Shown one piece after another: positions 25,776 through 35,430 of a stretch of DNA of 64,000 nt. Origin of the DNA: Flavonifractor sp052065355 (lineage in GTDB: Bacteria > Bacillota > Clostridia > Oscillospirales > Oscillospiraceae); contig NZ_JBQHUF010000002.1 in assembly GCF_052065355.1 (NCBI RefSeq), positions 62,001 to 126,000 of the forward strand, written 5' to 3'. A program made the position numbers and the translations under genes. Each line of letters begins with the position of its first letter. Within the stretch, counting starts at the first letter, position 1. The notes under the pieces were generated by a model. The model did no database searches, was not told the origin of the DNA, and saw nothing but the letters and a program-made list of their open reading frames with translations.

Positions 25776-27173
25776 CTATTTGGAGAACGGGCGATCCAGC
25801 CCGCAGATACGCGCCCAGCGTCCGCTCCGCCAGCGCAGAGCGCACAGGATTCCGCGCACGATCAAATCAATATCCATGGCCAGCCAAACGCCGGCCAGGC
25901 CGAGTTTCAGACCATAAACCATCAGCAGCGCCAGCACAATCCGCACGCCCCACATGCTGGCCAGGCTGACCACCATGGGAAAGCGCACATCCAGCGCTCC
26001 CCGCAGAGTTGCGGCACACACAATGGATAATGCAAAAAACGGTTCACTGAATACCACAATCCGCAGCATTTGGGCCGCCAGCTGGGATACCTGTGGATCT
26101 GAATTGAACAGACCGGTCAAAAGCGGGGCGATTAAGAACAAAACAGCGGCGGTTCCTGTGGTGAACCAAAACCCCAGTTTTGCCGCCAGCGTACCGTAGG
26201 CGGAGGCCTCTTTCCGGCTTCCGGCGCCGACCGACTGGCCCACCAGAGCCACGCCGGCATAGGAAATGCCGTAGGCCGGCAGATAGCAAAGGCCTTCCGC
26301 TGTGGTGGCAATCTGATTAGCGGCCAGAGCAACGGTTCCCAGGGAAGCCACCATGGCGGTTGTGGCAATCTGTCCCAGATTGATAGTAGCCCGCTCAACG
26401 GCGGACGGAAGTCCCAGATAAACCGCTTGGCAAATGATATCTCTTTGAGGGCGAAAACATTCGCGCAGGTGGATGCGGAAGCGAGGACCCTGGCGTATTC
26501 CGGCCACCAGCATGGCAGAGCCGGCCGCCGTAAGCGAAATGGCAGAGGCTGCCGCCGCACCTGCCGCGCCAAGTCCGGCCCCTGGAATGAGCAGTGTGTA
26601 CCCAAAGAAGCTTGCAGTTCGAGTGGGGTAGATCATGAGGAAGTTCATCAGCACATTAAGACCATTGGCAGCTGTGTTGAAATAAAGCGGTGTGCGGGTG
26701 TTGCCCATACACCGGAGCATGGCGGAAAAAATAAAGCTTGCAGCGGTAAAGGGCGAGGCTAGGGTATAAAGACGCAGATAGGCCACAGCCTGTGGAAGAA
26801 CATCCTCCTTTGTGCCCAGCCATTTGGGGAGCACGCCGGCCAGCGACTGATAAACCAGCAGTACGACAAGACCCACGACTGCAACCGCCAGCACGCCCTG
26901 CCGCAGGATTTCCCGGGCTCGTTTATCGTCTCCAGCGCCGACAGCGTTGGAGAGTTGAACGGAGTAGCCCACGCCCACGCCGGTAAGCAGGCCGTTTCCG
27001 AGCCATAAAGGTGCGGCATTCACTGAAACTGCTGCGGTTCCGGCCGCGCCAAGCACGCCAACCATGGCTGTGTCCACATAACTGACCATTGTGACCAGCA
27101 GCTGTTCTACGATTGCTGGCCAGGAAAGCTGCCAAAGCCGCTTGAGCCGGCCATCTACCTGAACTTCTTTCAT
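25776..27173 (-). CDS. MATE-family efflux transporter
   Basis: 465 residues with start placed at ATG 27173 (MKEVQVDGRLKRLWQLSWPAIVEQLLVTMVSYVDTAMVGVLG). A TTG ten codons upstream is possible but lacks a ribosome site. Twelve hydrophobic segments in two homologous halves; the second half begins REAF-like at LPSAVERATINLGQIATTAMVASLGTVALAANQIA. MATE proteins export cationic or organic compounds using Na+ or H+ gradients. It stands between the lyase/MmgE pair and the fumarase on the opposite strand, so it is either unrelated cargo or exports a pathway by-product. Confidence 0.9.
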   Translation of the reverse strand: MKEVQVDGRLKRLWQLSWPAIVEQLLVTMVSYVDTAMVGVLGAAGTAAVSVNAAPLWLGNGLLTGVGVGYSVQLSNAVGAGDDKRAREILRQGVLAVAVVGLVVLLVYQSLAGVLPKWLGTKEDVLPQAVAYLRLYTLASPFTAASFIFSAMLRCMGNTRTPLYFNTAANGLNVLMNFLMIYPTRTASFFGYTLLIPGAGLGAAGAAAASAISLTAAGSAMLVAGIRQGPRFRIHLRECFRPQRDIICQAVYLGLPSAVERATINLGQIATTAMVASLGTVALAANQIATTAEGLCYLPAYGISYAGVALVGQSVGAGSRKEASAYGTLAAKLGFWFTTGTAAVLFLIAPLLTGLFNSDPQVSQLAAQMLRIVVFSEPFFALSIVCAATLRGALDVRFPMVVSLASMWGVRIVLALLMVYGLKLGLAGVWLAMDIDLIVRGILCALRWRSGRWARICGLDRPFSK

Positions 27174-27323
27174 CCCGATTCGGCCCCGCCTTCTGTCTGG
27201 CAAGAGGATTAAACGGCAACGGCCGGAAGTCCTCTTTTTGAACTATTATAAAAGTGAAATATATGATTTTCAAGGAAAATTTCCGCATTATCACTGGCTG
27301 AGAGCCAAAAGGAGGAAACCAGA

Positions 27324-28648
27324 ATGAGTGATCGAATCGAGCGGGATTCTATGGGAGAAGTAAAAGTCCCCGCAGACCGTTACTGGGGTGCGCAGACCCA
27401 ACGCAGCTATCAAAATTTCCAAATAGGCACAGAGAAAATGCCGTTGGAACTTATACGGGCCTTCAGCGTGTTAAAGAAAGCTGCCGCAGTGGCCAATTAT
27501 CGTCTGGACAGGCTGGATGAGGAGCGAATGGAGCTGATTTCTCAGGTCTGTGAGGAAATAGATTCCGGGAAGCTGGACGAACACTTTCCTCTGGTGGTGT
27601 GGCAGACGGGCAGCGAGACTCAGTCCAACATGAATCTCAATGAAGTAATTGCCAATCGGGGCAACGAGATTGCGGGGAAAAAACTGCTTCACCCGAATGA
27701 CCACGTTAACATGTCCCAGAGCTCCAACGACACCTTTCCCACCGCTATGCATATTGCCGCTGTTGTGGAGCTGACCTTTCGACGCTTGGAAAAGGAGAAT
27801 CTCGATGTGCTGAAAAGCGGCCGCACCCATCTCCAGGATGCCGTCCCCATTACTCTGGGCCAGGAGATCAGCGGTTGGCGGGACAGTCTCGAAAAGGACC
27901 TGTCACTGATGGAACTGGCATTGCCGCCGCTGCGCCGGCTGGCGCTGGGCGCCACAGCAGTGGGAACCGGCCTGAATGCTCCGCCGGGCTTTGATCAGGC
28001 GGCGGCCCAGGCGGTCAGCGAAATTGTCAAAAAGACTTTCTTCCCGCTGAGAACAAATTCCACGCGCTCACCAGTAAGGATGAACTGGTCTTTGCCCATG
28101 GCGCACTCAAGGCCCTGGCAGCAGATCTGATGAAGATTGCAAATGATGTGCGCTGGCTGGCTTCCGGCCCCCGGTGCGGGCTGGGGGAGATCCGCATTCC
28201 GGCAAATGAACCAGGCTCCTCCATTATGCCTGGTAAGGTCAACCCCACCCAGTGTGAGGCGGTGACCATGGTGGCTGTCCAAATTATGGCGAATGATGTG
28301 GCGGTAGGAATTGACGCTTCTCAGGGGAATTTTGAGCTTAATGTGTTTATGCCTGTTTGTATCTACAATTTCCTGCAGCCTGTGCGGCTGCTTACTGACT
28401 GCATCCATTCCTTTAACAAAAACTGTGTCGCCGGGATAACAGCAGATCGGGAGCGGTGCATGAAGAATCTGCACCAGTCCCTAATGCTGGTGACGGTTCT
28501 CAATCCCTATATTGGCTATGAAAATGCGGCCAAAACCGCACAGAGGGCCTATGCAGAACAAATGTCTCTGAAGGAGACCTGCGTCAGCCTCGGGTTTCTC
28601 AGCGCGGAGCGGTTCGAGCAGATATTTCATCCGGAGGGAATGATATAA
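27324..28648 (+). pseudogene. fumC: Class II fumarase with a single frameshift
   Basis: The first frame gives a typical FumC N-terminus (RDSMGEVKVPADRYWGAQTQRS, VWQTGSETQSNMNLNEVIANRG, HPNDHVNMSQSSNDTFPTAMHIA, SGRTHLQDAVPITLGQE). Near 28038-28049 one base appears to be missing in TTCTTCCCGCT. The next frame then continues AENKFHALTSKDELVFAHGALKALAADLMKIANDVRWL, with the active loop PGSSIMPGKVNPTQCEAV, to the normal C-terminus. Total length 1325 bases is one short of a multiple of three plus stop. It catalyses fumarate to malate when intact. Either a recent pseudogene, or a sequencing or assembly error. It follows AAAGGAGGAAACCAGA and heads an operon with malic enzyme. Confidence 0.9.
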
Positions 28649-28684
28649 CAATTTCTTATTTTGGAAAGAAAGGGTGCGTGAACT

Positions 28685-29854
28685 ATGGACGTCAATCAGG
28701 AATCCCTCAAGCTGCACTATGAGATGCAGGGCAAAATCGAGGTTGTGTCCCGAAAGCCCATTCAGACAAGGGAAGACCTCTCACTGGTATATACGCCGGG
28801 TGTATCAGAACCTTGCCGCGCGATTGCTGCGGACTATGAGAAATCCTTTGCCCTTACCCGGCGCAGCAATTTGGTGGCCGTCATTACTGACGGATCCGCC
28901 GTGCTTGGGCTGGGCAATATTGGCCCCGCCGCCGGAATGCCGGTTATGGAGGGGAAATGCGTCCTCTTCAAAGAATTTGCCGGAGTGGATGCGTTTCCTA
29001 TTTGTGTAGATACCCAGGATACAGACAAGTTGGTGGAAACCATTTATCTTATTTCCAAGAGTTTTGGCGGAATCAATCTGGAGGATATTTCCGCTCCCCG
29101 CTGTTTTGAGGTGGAGCGGAGACTGAAGGAACGGTGCGATATTCCTGTATTCCATGATGACCAGCATGGTACGGCAATTGTGGTAGCCGCTGCGATGCGC
29201 AATGCGATGAAAGTTACCGGTAAGCAGATGGGACAGATGAAAATTGTAATCAATGGTGCGGGAGCTGCCGGTATAGCTATCGGCAAGCTGCTTATCTCCA
29301 TGGGATTTGGAAACATTGTACTGTGTGATATTAACGGTATCCTTTGCGAAGGAGATGAGTCTCTGAATGCGGAGCAGCAGGAAATTGCCCGCATTTCCAA
29401 CTGCGGTCATGAACGGGGCAGTCTGGCGGATGCAATGAAAGGCGCCGATGCATTTGTAGGAGTGTCCAGGCCCAATCTTGTCAGTCCTGAAATGGTAGCC
29501 TCTATGAACCGGGGAATTGTTTTTGCCATGGCCAACCCTACACCGGAAATTATGCCTGATGAGGCCAAAAAAGCCGGTGCCGCCGTGGTAGGTACCGGTC
29601 GATCCGATTTTCCAAATCAGATTAACAACGTGCTGGTATTTCCCGGAATATTTAAAGGCGCGCTGGCAGTGCGGGCCAGGGAGATCACTTCCGAAATGCA
29701 GATTCGGGCCGTAGAGGCACTGGCAGCTCAGGTAAAGGAGCAGGAACTAAATCCGGAGAATATTTTGCCGTCAGCGTTGGAAAAAAGCATAGCAGATGCG
29801 GTAGCGCAGGCAGTGGCAGATGAAGCCAGAAAGCAGGGAATTGCCCGAATCTGA
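28685..29854 (+). CDS. NAD(P)-dependent malic enzyme, bacterial short form
   Basis: 389 residues, the length of the compact malic enzymes. Oxidatively decarboxylates malate to pyruvate. Seen: the tyrosine region VYTPGVSEPC, TDGSAVLGLGNIGPAAGMPVMEGKCVLFKEFAGVDAFPICVDT, GINLEDISAPRCFEVERRL, the metal ligands in FHDDQHGTAIV, the Rossmann loop INGAGAAGIAIGKLL, and the C-terminal MANPTPEIMPDEA and RSDFPNQINNVLVFPGIFKGALAVRA. It sits 36 bases after the fumarase, so fumarate to malate to pyruvate is encoded in one unit. A truncated second copy, about 60% similar by eye, is at 15661-16046. Confidence 0.95.
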   Translation: MDVNQESLKLHYEMQGKIEVVSRKPIQTREDLSLVYTPGVSEPCRAIAADYEKSFALTRRSNLVAVITDGSAVLGLGNIGPAAGMPVMEGKCVLFKEFAGVDAFPICVDTQDTDKLVETIYLISKSFGGINLEDISAPRCFEVERRLKERCDIPVFHDDQHGTAIVVAAAMRNAMKVTGKQMGQMKIVINGAGAAGIAIGKLLISMGFGNIVLCDINGILCEGDESLNAEQQEIARISNCGHERGSLADAMKGADAFVGVSRPNLVSPEMVASMNRGIVFAMANPTPEIMPDEAKKAGAAVVGTGRSDFPNQINNVLVFPGIFKGALAVRAREITSEMQIRAVEALAAQVKEQELNPENILPSALEKSIADAVAQAVADEARKQGIARI

Positions 29855-29979
29855 ATCTGGGCGGATTCCTTCCGCGGCACTGCTCCCTTTCCTCCCTCAA
29901 CATCCCTGAGAGACTGGTCTTGTTGCACGCCCTGCAGAAAAAAACAGGCAACCCAAAGGTTAAGCGCAAATGCTTATTT

Positions 29980-30200
29980 CGCTGGCCGGACGTGGAGCAC
30001 ATCCCCGTCCACGGTAAAGCGTATCTCCAGCTGGGCGAAGGCCTACCATACACCCGTGTCGGATTCTGCAGGTAGGAGGGCGGGGGGCAGGACAGTACCC
30101 CTGTCAAGGCGCCCGCTCGTCCTTTGACACCGTGTCCAGCAGTTCCGGGGGCAAGTCCGCCTCCAACAACTTGCCGCCCAGGTTGCTATCAAGTTTCTCC
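29980..30200 (-). pseudogene. Decayed small gene of unknown family
   Basis: Leftward reading gives two abutting coding-like pieces in different frames: KLLEADLPPELLDTVSKDER, then ALTGVLSCPPPSYLQNPTRVYG, then FAQLEIRFTVDGDVLHVRPAK before a stop. The composition is protein-like and the pieces read as one protein interrupted by two frameshifts. I cannot name the family; similar short proteins occur in clostridial conjugative elements. Non-functional as it stands. Confidence 0.4.
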
Positions 30201-30228
30201 GGTAAGAAATTTGTGGTAAAATCGAGTA

Positions 30229-30277
30229 AACAACAGATTCCCCGGCTTTCCAGTGGAAAACCGGGGAATCTGTTGTT
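30229..30277. terminator. Strong hairpin between two remnants
   Basis: Perfect 17-base arms (30229-30245 and 30261-30277) with a 15-base loop, in a non-coding stretch between two decayed genes. It may have ended transcription of the lost gene on either side. Confidence 0.55.
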
Positions 30278-30398
30278 TCTGGGCGAGCTGGTATGTCAGA
30301 GCCTGCGTATACTAAGCAAATAAAGTGTTTGTTTTTTGAAAAATGCATTTGAAGCTGAAAAGAAGATATGCTAATAAGGCTTTGCTCATTTTGGGGCG

Positions 30399-30835
30399 AT
30401 GCACAAAATAATAGCAAACGAGCTTGCTGAAATTAAGCAACCATGTTTGTAAACAGAAGGAAGAACCACAGGTGTTGGGGCCAAAGAACGTTCAGGCTTT
30501 ACTCTGCTTATCTGGGAAGCAGGTCTGTGAAGCACCTAATATCAGAAACCCTAGTGGTGGCACTCAACGTTGCCTTTTACCCTTCCAAGGCTATCTTCCC
30601 CAGTCGGGATCACTGCCATCGTGGTGTCGGGCACCCACTTTAGGGAGACCATCCTGGATATGGCGGAGGAGGTCCTGGCCTTTTGCCAATGAAATATAAA
30701 GATGCCTACTATCATTTATTGAATGGGTATCAATGTGATGCAGTACTATGCCAAAACCCTGTTAGAATCTGGCTAGTTGGTCATGACCATGCAAAAAGGT
30801 CAAACAGCAGGAATCAGGAATATTATACGGTGCAG
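30399..30835 (+). pseudogene. Decayed copy of the AlbA_2 regulator at 14162-15613
   Basis: Blocks align in order with the intact gene: the start (ATG 30399, then IIANELAEIK and VCKQKEE), a block at 30558-30645 like 14800-14880 (ALNVAFYPSKAIFPS), a block at 30657-30705 like 14948-14990 (MAEEVLAFCQ), and the end at 30720-30835 like 15505-15610, including the closing words AGGAATCAG and ATATTATACGG. Some two thirds of the gene is deleted and the frames are broken. Even the upstream dyad and the GCTTTGCTCATTTT leader are recognisable. It marks a second, older copy of the same mobile core. Confidence 0.8.
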
Positions 30836-31493
30836 GAAAGACAAGAAATAAAGCGTACTTTGCTATATTTGTTTTAATCGGTTCAATTTTGAAGTATGCT
30901 GTGGTAATTGGACCTTGTGCCACGACAAGATACATCAGAGAACTCATCTAATTTTTTGATTTTTTATACTTTGTTTAACGGCTTGTAAGAATTTTCACTT
31001 TGAATAGATTGCTTTTCGGTACGTTTAAAACACAGACTTTCCAACTGTTCCAATCCTGGCTGTGGATGACTGCGTGGCTGGAATTGTGAGTGCCCAAATT
31101 AGGATGCATACACAAAGTGACTTGAGTACAGAAAATGCCTTATGGCGTGGGCCCAAACAACAGAGCTTTTATTTTATCTGCTCGTTTACTCACAACACTT
31201 TTGATATAGTGTTAACCAAAATAATACTGCAGGATGCTAGGCGGATTCGTTCTTCTGTCAGCCTAAAGCGATTCCAGTTTCTAATAGTGCTAGGATGGGG
31301 GACTTAAGTGATAATTTTTGCTATATTCATCCGTCTCTGCTAATGATGTTTCGTTCCATAATTCGACGAGATAGAAAGCTTGTTTGCATGTTTGCATATT
31401 ATTGAAAAGATTTTTATTTTATGATAGATTAGTACTACATTCTGATTTTTTGGCTTAGAGCATGGAAGAAAATGAATCCATCGGAGGAAGCGT
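30836..31493. other. Non-coding stretch before the chimeric regulator
   Basis: 658 AT-rich bases. The short open frames here (for example LAVDDCVAGIVSAQIRMHTQSD near 31050-31120) do not match a family I know and have no good ribosome site. The last 25 bases carry the ribosome site ATCGGAGGAAGCGT of the next gene. No promoter is convincing. Confidence 0.4.
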
Positions 31494-32692
31494 ATGTCCT
31501 ATATTCAGATCGGCAGTCTGGTCAACCCTAATCGCACGATGCTTACGGAAAAATCCTCTTTTTCTCTACCAAAGGATACCGATTTATTTGGATTTTCAGA
31601 AAAAATGATCCCAGATGACATCGAGTATGTTCGCGCTGTTGACAATGACGGACATTGTATAGGAACTATCTCTGCAGAACGTGTACGGAAGATTCTTCGA
31701 GCACTTCACTACATTCCGTTGGAGCCACTGCTAGACGAGTTGGCTGAAGCGGTGGTTGCAGTAGACAAAAATGGAATCATATTCTATGTGAACCCTGCTT
31801 ATACCAGGGTTCTTGGAGTCCCGGCCGGAAAGATTTTGGGGAAGAATATGCACATTATCGAAAGTGGTGCAAGTCTTCTGGATGTACTCCGCACGGGCAA
31901 ACCAGTTGTTCGCGAAAACAACTGGTTCAGACCGTACAGCGCTATGTATCCATCCGGATGTTTCCCTTGCTGAAGGAAGGGAAACTAGTAGGTGCTGCAT
32001 CGCTTTTTCGGGATACAACGGAAGTCAACCGGCTGAATCTGGAACTGGAACGAACCACACAAGTGGCAGCAGAGTATGACCGTCAGTTAAAAGCCCAAGC
32101 CATTTTAAAGCAGGGAAATATTATCGGTGAGAGTCAACACTTTGTGAATAGCGTAATGAAGGCGAACACGATTGCTGCCTCCGATGCCACCGTATTGCTG
32201 CAGGGAGAAAGCGGTGTAGGAAAGGAGGTGTTTGCTCGCCTAATTTATCAAAACAGCAACAGAAAAGGCAAGCCCTTTATTGCAGTGAACTGCGCTGCTA
32301 AGCTCAAGCCGGGAGACGTAATATGTCTGCGCACCAGTGCCATGACGGCTTGGGGGACGCCGGAGTACCTGCACAAGGGCTGTGGTGTTGGCCGGGAGGC
32401 TACGCTTTGGCTCATTGACCAGGGTGTACATGCCGTGGGTACGGATGCCTGGAGCTGGGATGTGCCGCGGGAGTATGCCACGAAGCGCTTCCAGGAAACC
32501 GGAGACCCCTCCGTATGCTGGGAAGGCCACAAGGCAGGCGCAATCAAGGCCTATGTCCAATATGAGAAGTTAAACAATCTGGAACAACTGCCCCCCTATG
32601 GGTTCCATTTCTTCGGCGCGCCGGTCAAGGTGGATCGGGCCAGTGCCGGATGGGTACGGGCCTTCGCAATCATTGACGATAAGAAGGAGTGA
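31494..32692 (+). pseudogene. Chimera: PAS/sigma-54 activator N-part joined to a cyclase C-part
   Basis: 31494-31920 encodes a sensor region with a PAS domain (PLLDELAEAVVAVDKNGIIFYVNPAYTRVLGVPAGKILGKNM). One frameshift at about 31905-31925 shifts to the frame YVSIRMFPLLKEGKLVGAASLFRDTTEVNRLN, then the AAA+ start IIGESQHFVNSV with Walker A GESGVGKEVFARLIY and PFIAVNCAA. Exactly there (about 32300) the frame passes into KPGDVICLRTSAMTAWGTPEYL, VGTDAWSWDVPREY and KVDRASAGWVRAFAII, which is the C-terminal half of a cyclase like 61830-62597. A deletion therefore removed most of the AAA+ domain and the metal site of the cyclase. Neither activity can survive. Confidence 0.85.
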
Positions 32693-32699
32693 TATGGAC

Positions 32700-33875
32700 A
32701 TGAGAAGGACAGCCATTGTAGCAGCAGTACGCACACCTGTGGGCAGAATCCGTGGTACACTGTCTGATGTGCCGGCTCACCGGCTGGCTGCGCTGGTAAT
32801 TCGCGAAGCAGTTCGCCGCAGCGGCATTGATTCGGCGATTATTGACGAGGTAATCTATGGCAACCTCTGTGCCCATGATATATCCAATATGGCCCGTTAT
32901 GCGGCACTGGAGGGTGGATTGCCCATTACGGTACCCGGTGTCACGGTGGATCGACGCTGTGGTTCGGCCTTAACGGCTATCTCTCTGGCTGACGCGCTGA
33001 TCCGTGCCGGCGATGCCGAGTGCATTTTGACTGGTGGTGCAGAGTCTGATTCCAACCGTCCCTATGTGATGATGCAGCAGAAACGTCTCCACGATCTAAC
33101 GCCTCCCACATTCCGGGGGAAGGCAATGCTGGCACCGGAGGAGATTGGCAATCCCGCCACTGGTATGACAGCGGAAAACTTGGCTGAAAAGTATGGTATT
33201 ACCCGGCAAGAATGTGATGCGTTTGCAGTGGAGAGCCACCGCAAGGCGGTACAGGCGTGGGATAACGGGTACTTTCAGGAGCAAATTTTGCCGGTGGTCA
33301 AGGAGACAGGAAAAAATGGCGAGCGAGTGTGTGTAGATACAGATGAATCATTCCGCCGGGACTGCACCATGGAGACGCTGGCGAAGCTAAAGCCTGCCTT
33401 TAAGCCGGACGGCGTGTGTACCGCCGGCAACAGTTCTCCCAACAGCGACGGTGCCAGTGCGGTGATCCTTATGGAGGAGGGCATGGCAAAGTCCCTGAAC
33501 TGTCCTATCTTGGGTTATGTTGCTGGATTTGACTCTGCAGGCGTTGATCCGAATATTATGGGCATCGGGCCCGTAGCCGCTACCCGGAAACTGCTGAAGA
33601 AAACCGGGTTAACCCTGGCGGATATGGATGTGATTGAGATGAACGAAGCCTTTGCAGCCCAGTCTCTAGCCTGCATCAGGGAGTTGGATATGGATGTGAC
33701 CAAACTCAATCCCAACGGTGGCGCCGTTGCACTGGGTCACCCGCTGGCGGCTACTGGTGGCATTCTCGTGGCCAAGATGGTCTATGAGCTTCGGCGCCGG
33801 AATGCCAACCGAGGCTTGATTACCTTCTGTTGCGCGGGTGGCCAGGGGATTTCTCTGATTGTGGAGCGCCAGTAA
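32700..33875 (+). CDS. Thiolase family acetyl-CoA acetyltransferase, copy 1
   Basis: 391 residues from ATG 32700, which is 10 bases after AAGGAG and gives the same start and length as copy 2; ATG 32694 is closer to the ribosome site and less likely. The active-site Cys87 is in VDRRCGSALTAISLADALI, the histidine near 347 in GHPLAATGG, and the second cysteine near 377 in CCAGGQGISLIVE; NEAFAAQ is also present. Thiolases condense two acetyl-CoA or cleave 3-ketoacyl-CoA. It follows the chimeric pseudogene by 7 bases. With the adjacent HMG-CoA-lyase fragment and CoA-transferases elsewhere, a ketoacid-degrading role is plausible. Confidence 0.93.
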   Translation: MRRTAIVAAVRTPVGRIRGTLSDVPAHRLAALVIREAVRRSGIDSAIIDEVIYGNLCAHDISNMARYAALEGGLPITVPGVTVDRRCGSALTAISLADALIRAGDAECILTGGAESDSNRPYVMMQQKRLHDLTPPTFRGKAMLAPEEIGNPATGMTAENLAEKYGITRQECDAFAVESHRKAVQAWDNGYFQEQILPVVKETGKNGERVCVDTDESFRRDCTMETLAKLKPAFKPDGVCTAGNSSPNSDGASAVILMEEGMAKSLNCPILGYVAGFDSAGVDPNIMGIGPVAATRKLLKKTGLTLADMDVIEMNEAFAAQSLACIRELDMDVTKLNPNGGAVALGHPLAATGGILVAKMVYELRRRNANRGLITFCCAGGQGISLIVERQ

Positions 33876-33929
33876 CCGAAAGACTATGGGAAATTATATG
33901 ATACATGACATGTGTGAGAGGAGAGAACC

Positions 33930-35105
33930 ATGAGAAGAACGGCCATTGTCGCCGCCGTACGAACCCCTGTGGGGCGAATCCGCGGCACTCTTTCGGAAGT
34001 GCCCGCCCATCGTATGGCAGCGTTGGTGATCGGTGAGGCGGTCCGACGGGCTGGCATCGATCCGGCAATCGTGGATGAGGTGATTTACGGCAACCTCTAT
34101 GCCCACGACATCTCCAATATGGCCCGCTATGCGGCGTTGGAGGGGGGACTGCCCATTACGGTACCAGCTATTACTGTAGACCGCCGTTGCGGCACATCCT
34201 TGACTGCCATTTCCTTGGCCGACGCTCTGATCCGTGCCGGTGATGCCGAGTGTGTCTTGGCCGGCGGTGTTGAGTCTGACTCCAACCGCCCCTATGTGCT
34301 GATGCAGCAGAACCGTCTTCATAACATAAACGCGCCTGTCTTTCGGGGAAAGACCATGCTGGCTCCGGACGAGATTGGCAATCCGCCCATGGGCATGACT
34401 GCGGAAAACTTGGCGGACAAGTACGGCATTACACGGCGGGACTGCGATGCCTTTGCTGTAGAGAGCCACCGTAAGGCGGTGCAGGCATGGGACAGCGGCT
34501 ATTTCCGGGAGCAGATTGTTCCCGTAACTGTGGCAGATGCTAAGAAGGGCACGCAGAACAGAGTGGACGCTGACAGCGTGTTCCGCCGGGACTGTACCAT
34601 GGAGACACTGGCAAAGTTGAAGCCGGCCTTCCGGCCCAACGGTGTGAGTACAGCAGGTAATAGTTCCCCCAATAGCGACGGTGCCAGTGCGGTGATCCTC
34701 ATGGAGGAAAGCGTGGCCAGGTCTCAGAACTGTCCCATTCTGGGGTATATCAATGGTTTTACCTCTGTGGGAGTAGACCCCAATATCATGGGGATCGGAC
34801 CTGTATATGCCACCCGGAAGCTATTGAAAAAGACCGGCCTGACTCTGGCAGATATGGATGTCATTGAGATGAACGAGGCCTTTGCAGCACAGTCCTTGGC
34901 ATGTATCAAAGAACTAGATATGGATGTGGCAAAGCTCAACCCCAACGGGGGCGCAATTGCGTTGGGACATCCCCTAGCGGCGACCGGCGGCATTCTAGTT
35001 ACCAAGATGGTCTATGAACTCCAGCGCCGGGGTGCTAGTCGTGGCCTAGTCACCTTCTGCTGTGGCGGCGGCCAGGGTGTCTCTTTGATTGTCGAGCGCG
35101 AATGA
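33930..35105 (+). CDS. Thiolase family acetyl-CoA acetyltransferase, copy 2
   Basis: 391 residues, start ATG 33930 after GTGAGAGGAGAGAACC. Roughly 85% identical by eye to copy 1 across the whole length, with the same catalytic cysteine, histidine and C-terminal cysteine (VDRRCGTSLTAIS, GHPLAATGG, CCGGGQGVSLIVE). Differences cluster at about residues 120-145 and 205-230. The close tandem pair indicates either a duplication with early divergence or two enzymes with different chain preference. The HMG-CoA-lyase fragment starts 13 bases later. Confidence 0.93.
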   Translation: MRRTAIVAAVRTPVGRIRGTLSEVPAHRMAALVIGEAVRRAGIDPAIVDEVIYGNLYAHDISNMARYAALEGGLPITVPAITVDRRCGTSLTAISLADALIRAGDAECVLAGGVESDSNRPYVLMQQNRLHNINAPVFRGKTMLAPDEIGNPPMGMTAENLADKYGITRRDCDAFAVESHRKAVQAWDSGYFREQIVPVTVADAKKGTQNRVDADSVFRRDCTMETLAKLKPAFRPNGVSTAGNSSPNSDGASAVILMEESVARSQNCPILGYINGFTSVGVDPNIMGIGPVYATRKLLKKTGLTLADMDVIEMNEAFAAQSLACIKELDMDVAKLNPNGGAIALGHPLAATGGILVTKMVYELQRRGASRGLVTFCCGGGQGVSLIVERE

Positions 35106-35118
35106 GAGGGGCGGCAAT

Positions 35119-35430
35119 ATGGTTCCAATTCGTGAGGTTTCTGTTCTAGATACCACCTTGCGGGACGGCTTGCAACATGAGGAGCGGTACATGTCCCTGA
35201 AGAATCGCCTGCGATTACTGGATAGCTTGGTGGAGGCCGGAGTGCGGAAGATTGAGGTGGGTTCCTTTGCCCACCCGGACTATCTGCCCCAGTTTCGGGA
35301 GATTGAGACGTTTGCCATGATGCTGCCCCGGTACGAGAATGTGGAGTACACCTTTTTGGCCCTGAACCGGCGAGCCGTAGAACGGGCAATCAAGCTAAAA
35401 AACGAAGGAGCGCCTATCCATCGTATTGTA
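35119..35430 (+). pseudogene. HMG-CoA lyase-like protein, N-terminal fragment
   Basis: ATG 35119 follows GAGAGGGGCGGCAAT. It encodes SVLDTTLRDGLQHEERYMSLKNRLRLLDSLVEAGVRKIEVGSFAHPDYLPQFREIETFA, the beginning of a DRE-TIM metallolyase of the HMG-CoA lyase type (DTTLRDG metal and substrate motif, IEVGSF). After about residue 104 (APIHRIVRG) homology ends and unrelated sequence follows, so about two thirds of the protein is missing. The family splits 3-hydroxy-3-methylglutaryl-CoA or related acyl-CoAs. It was the third gene of the thiolase operon. Confidence 0.85.
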
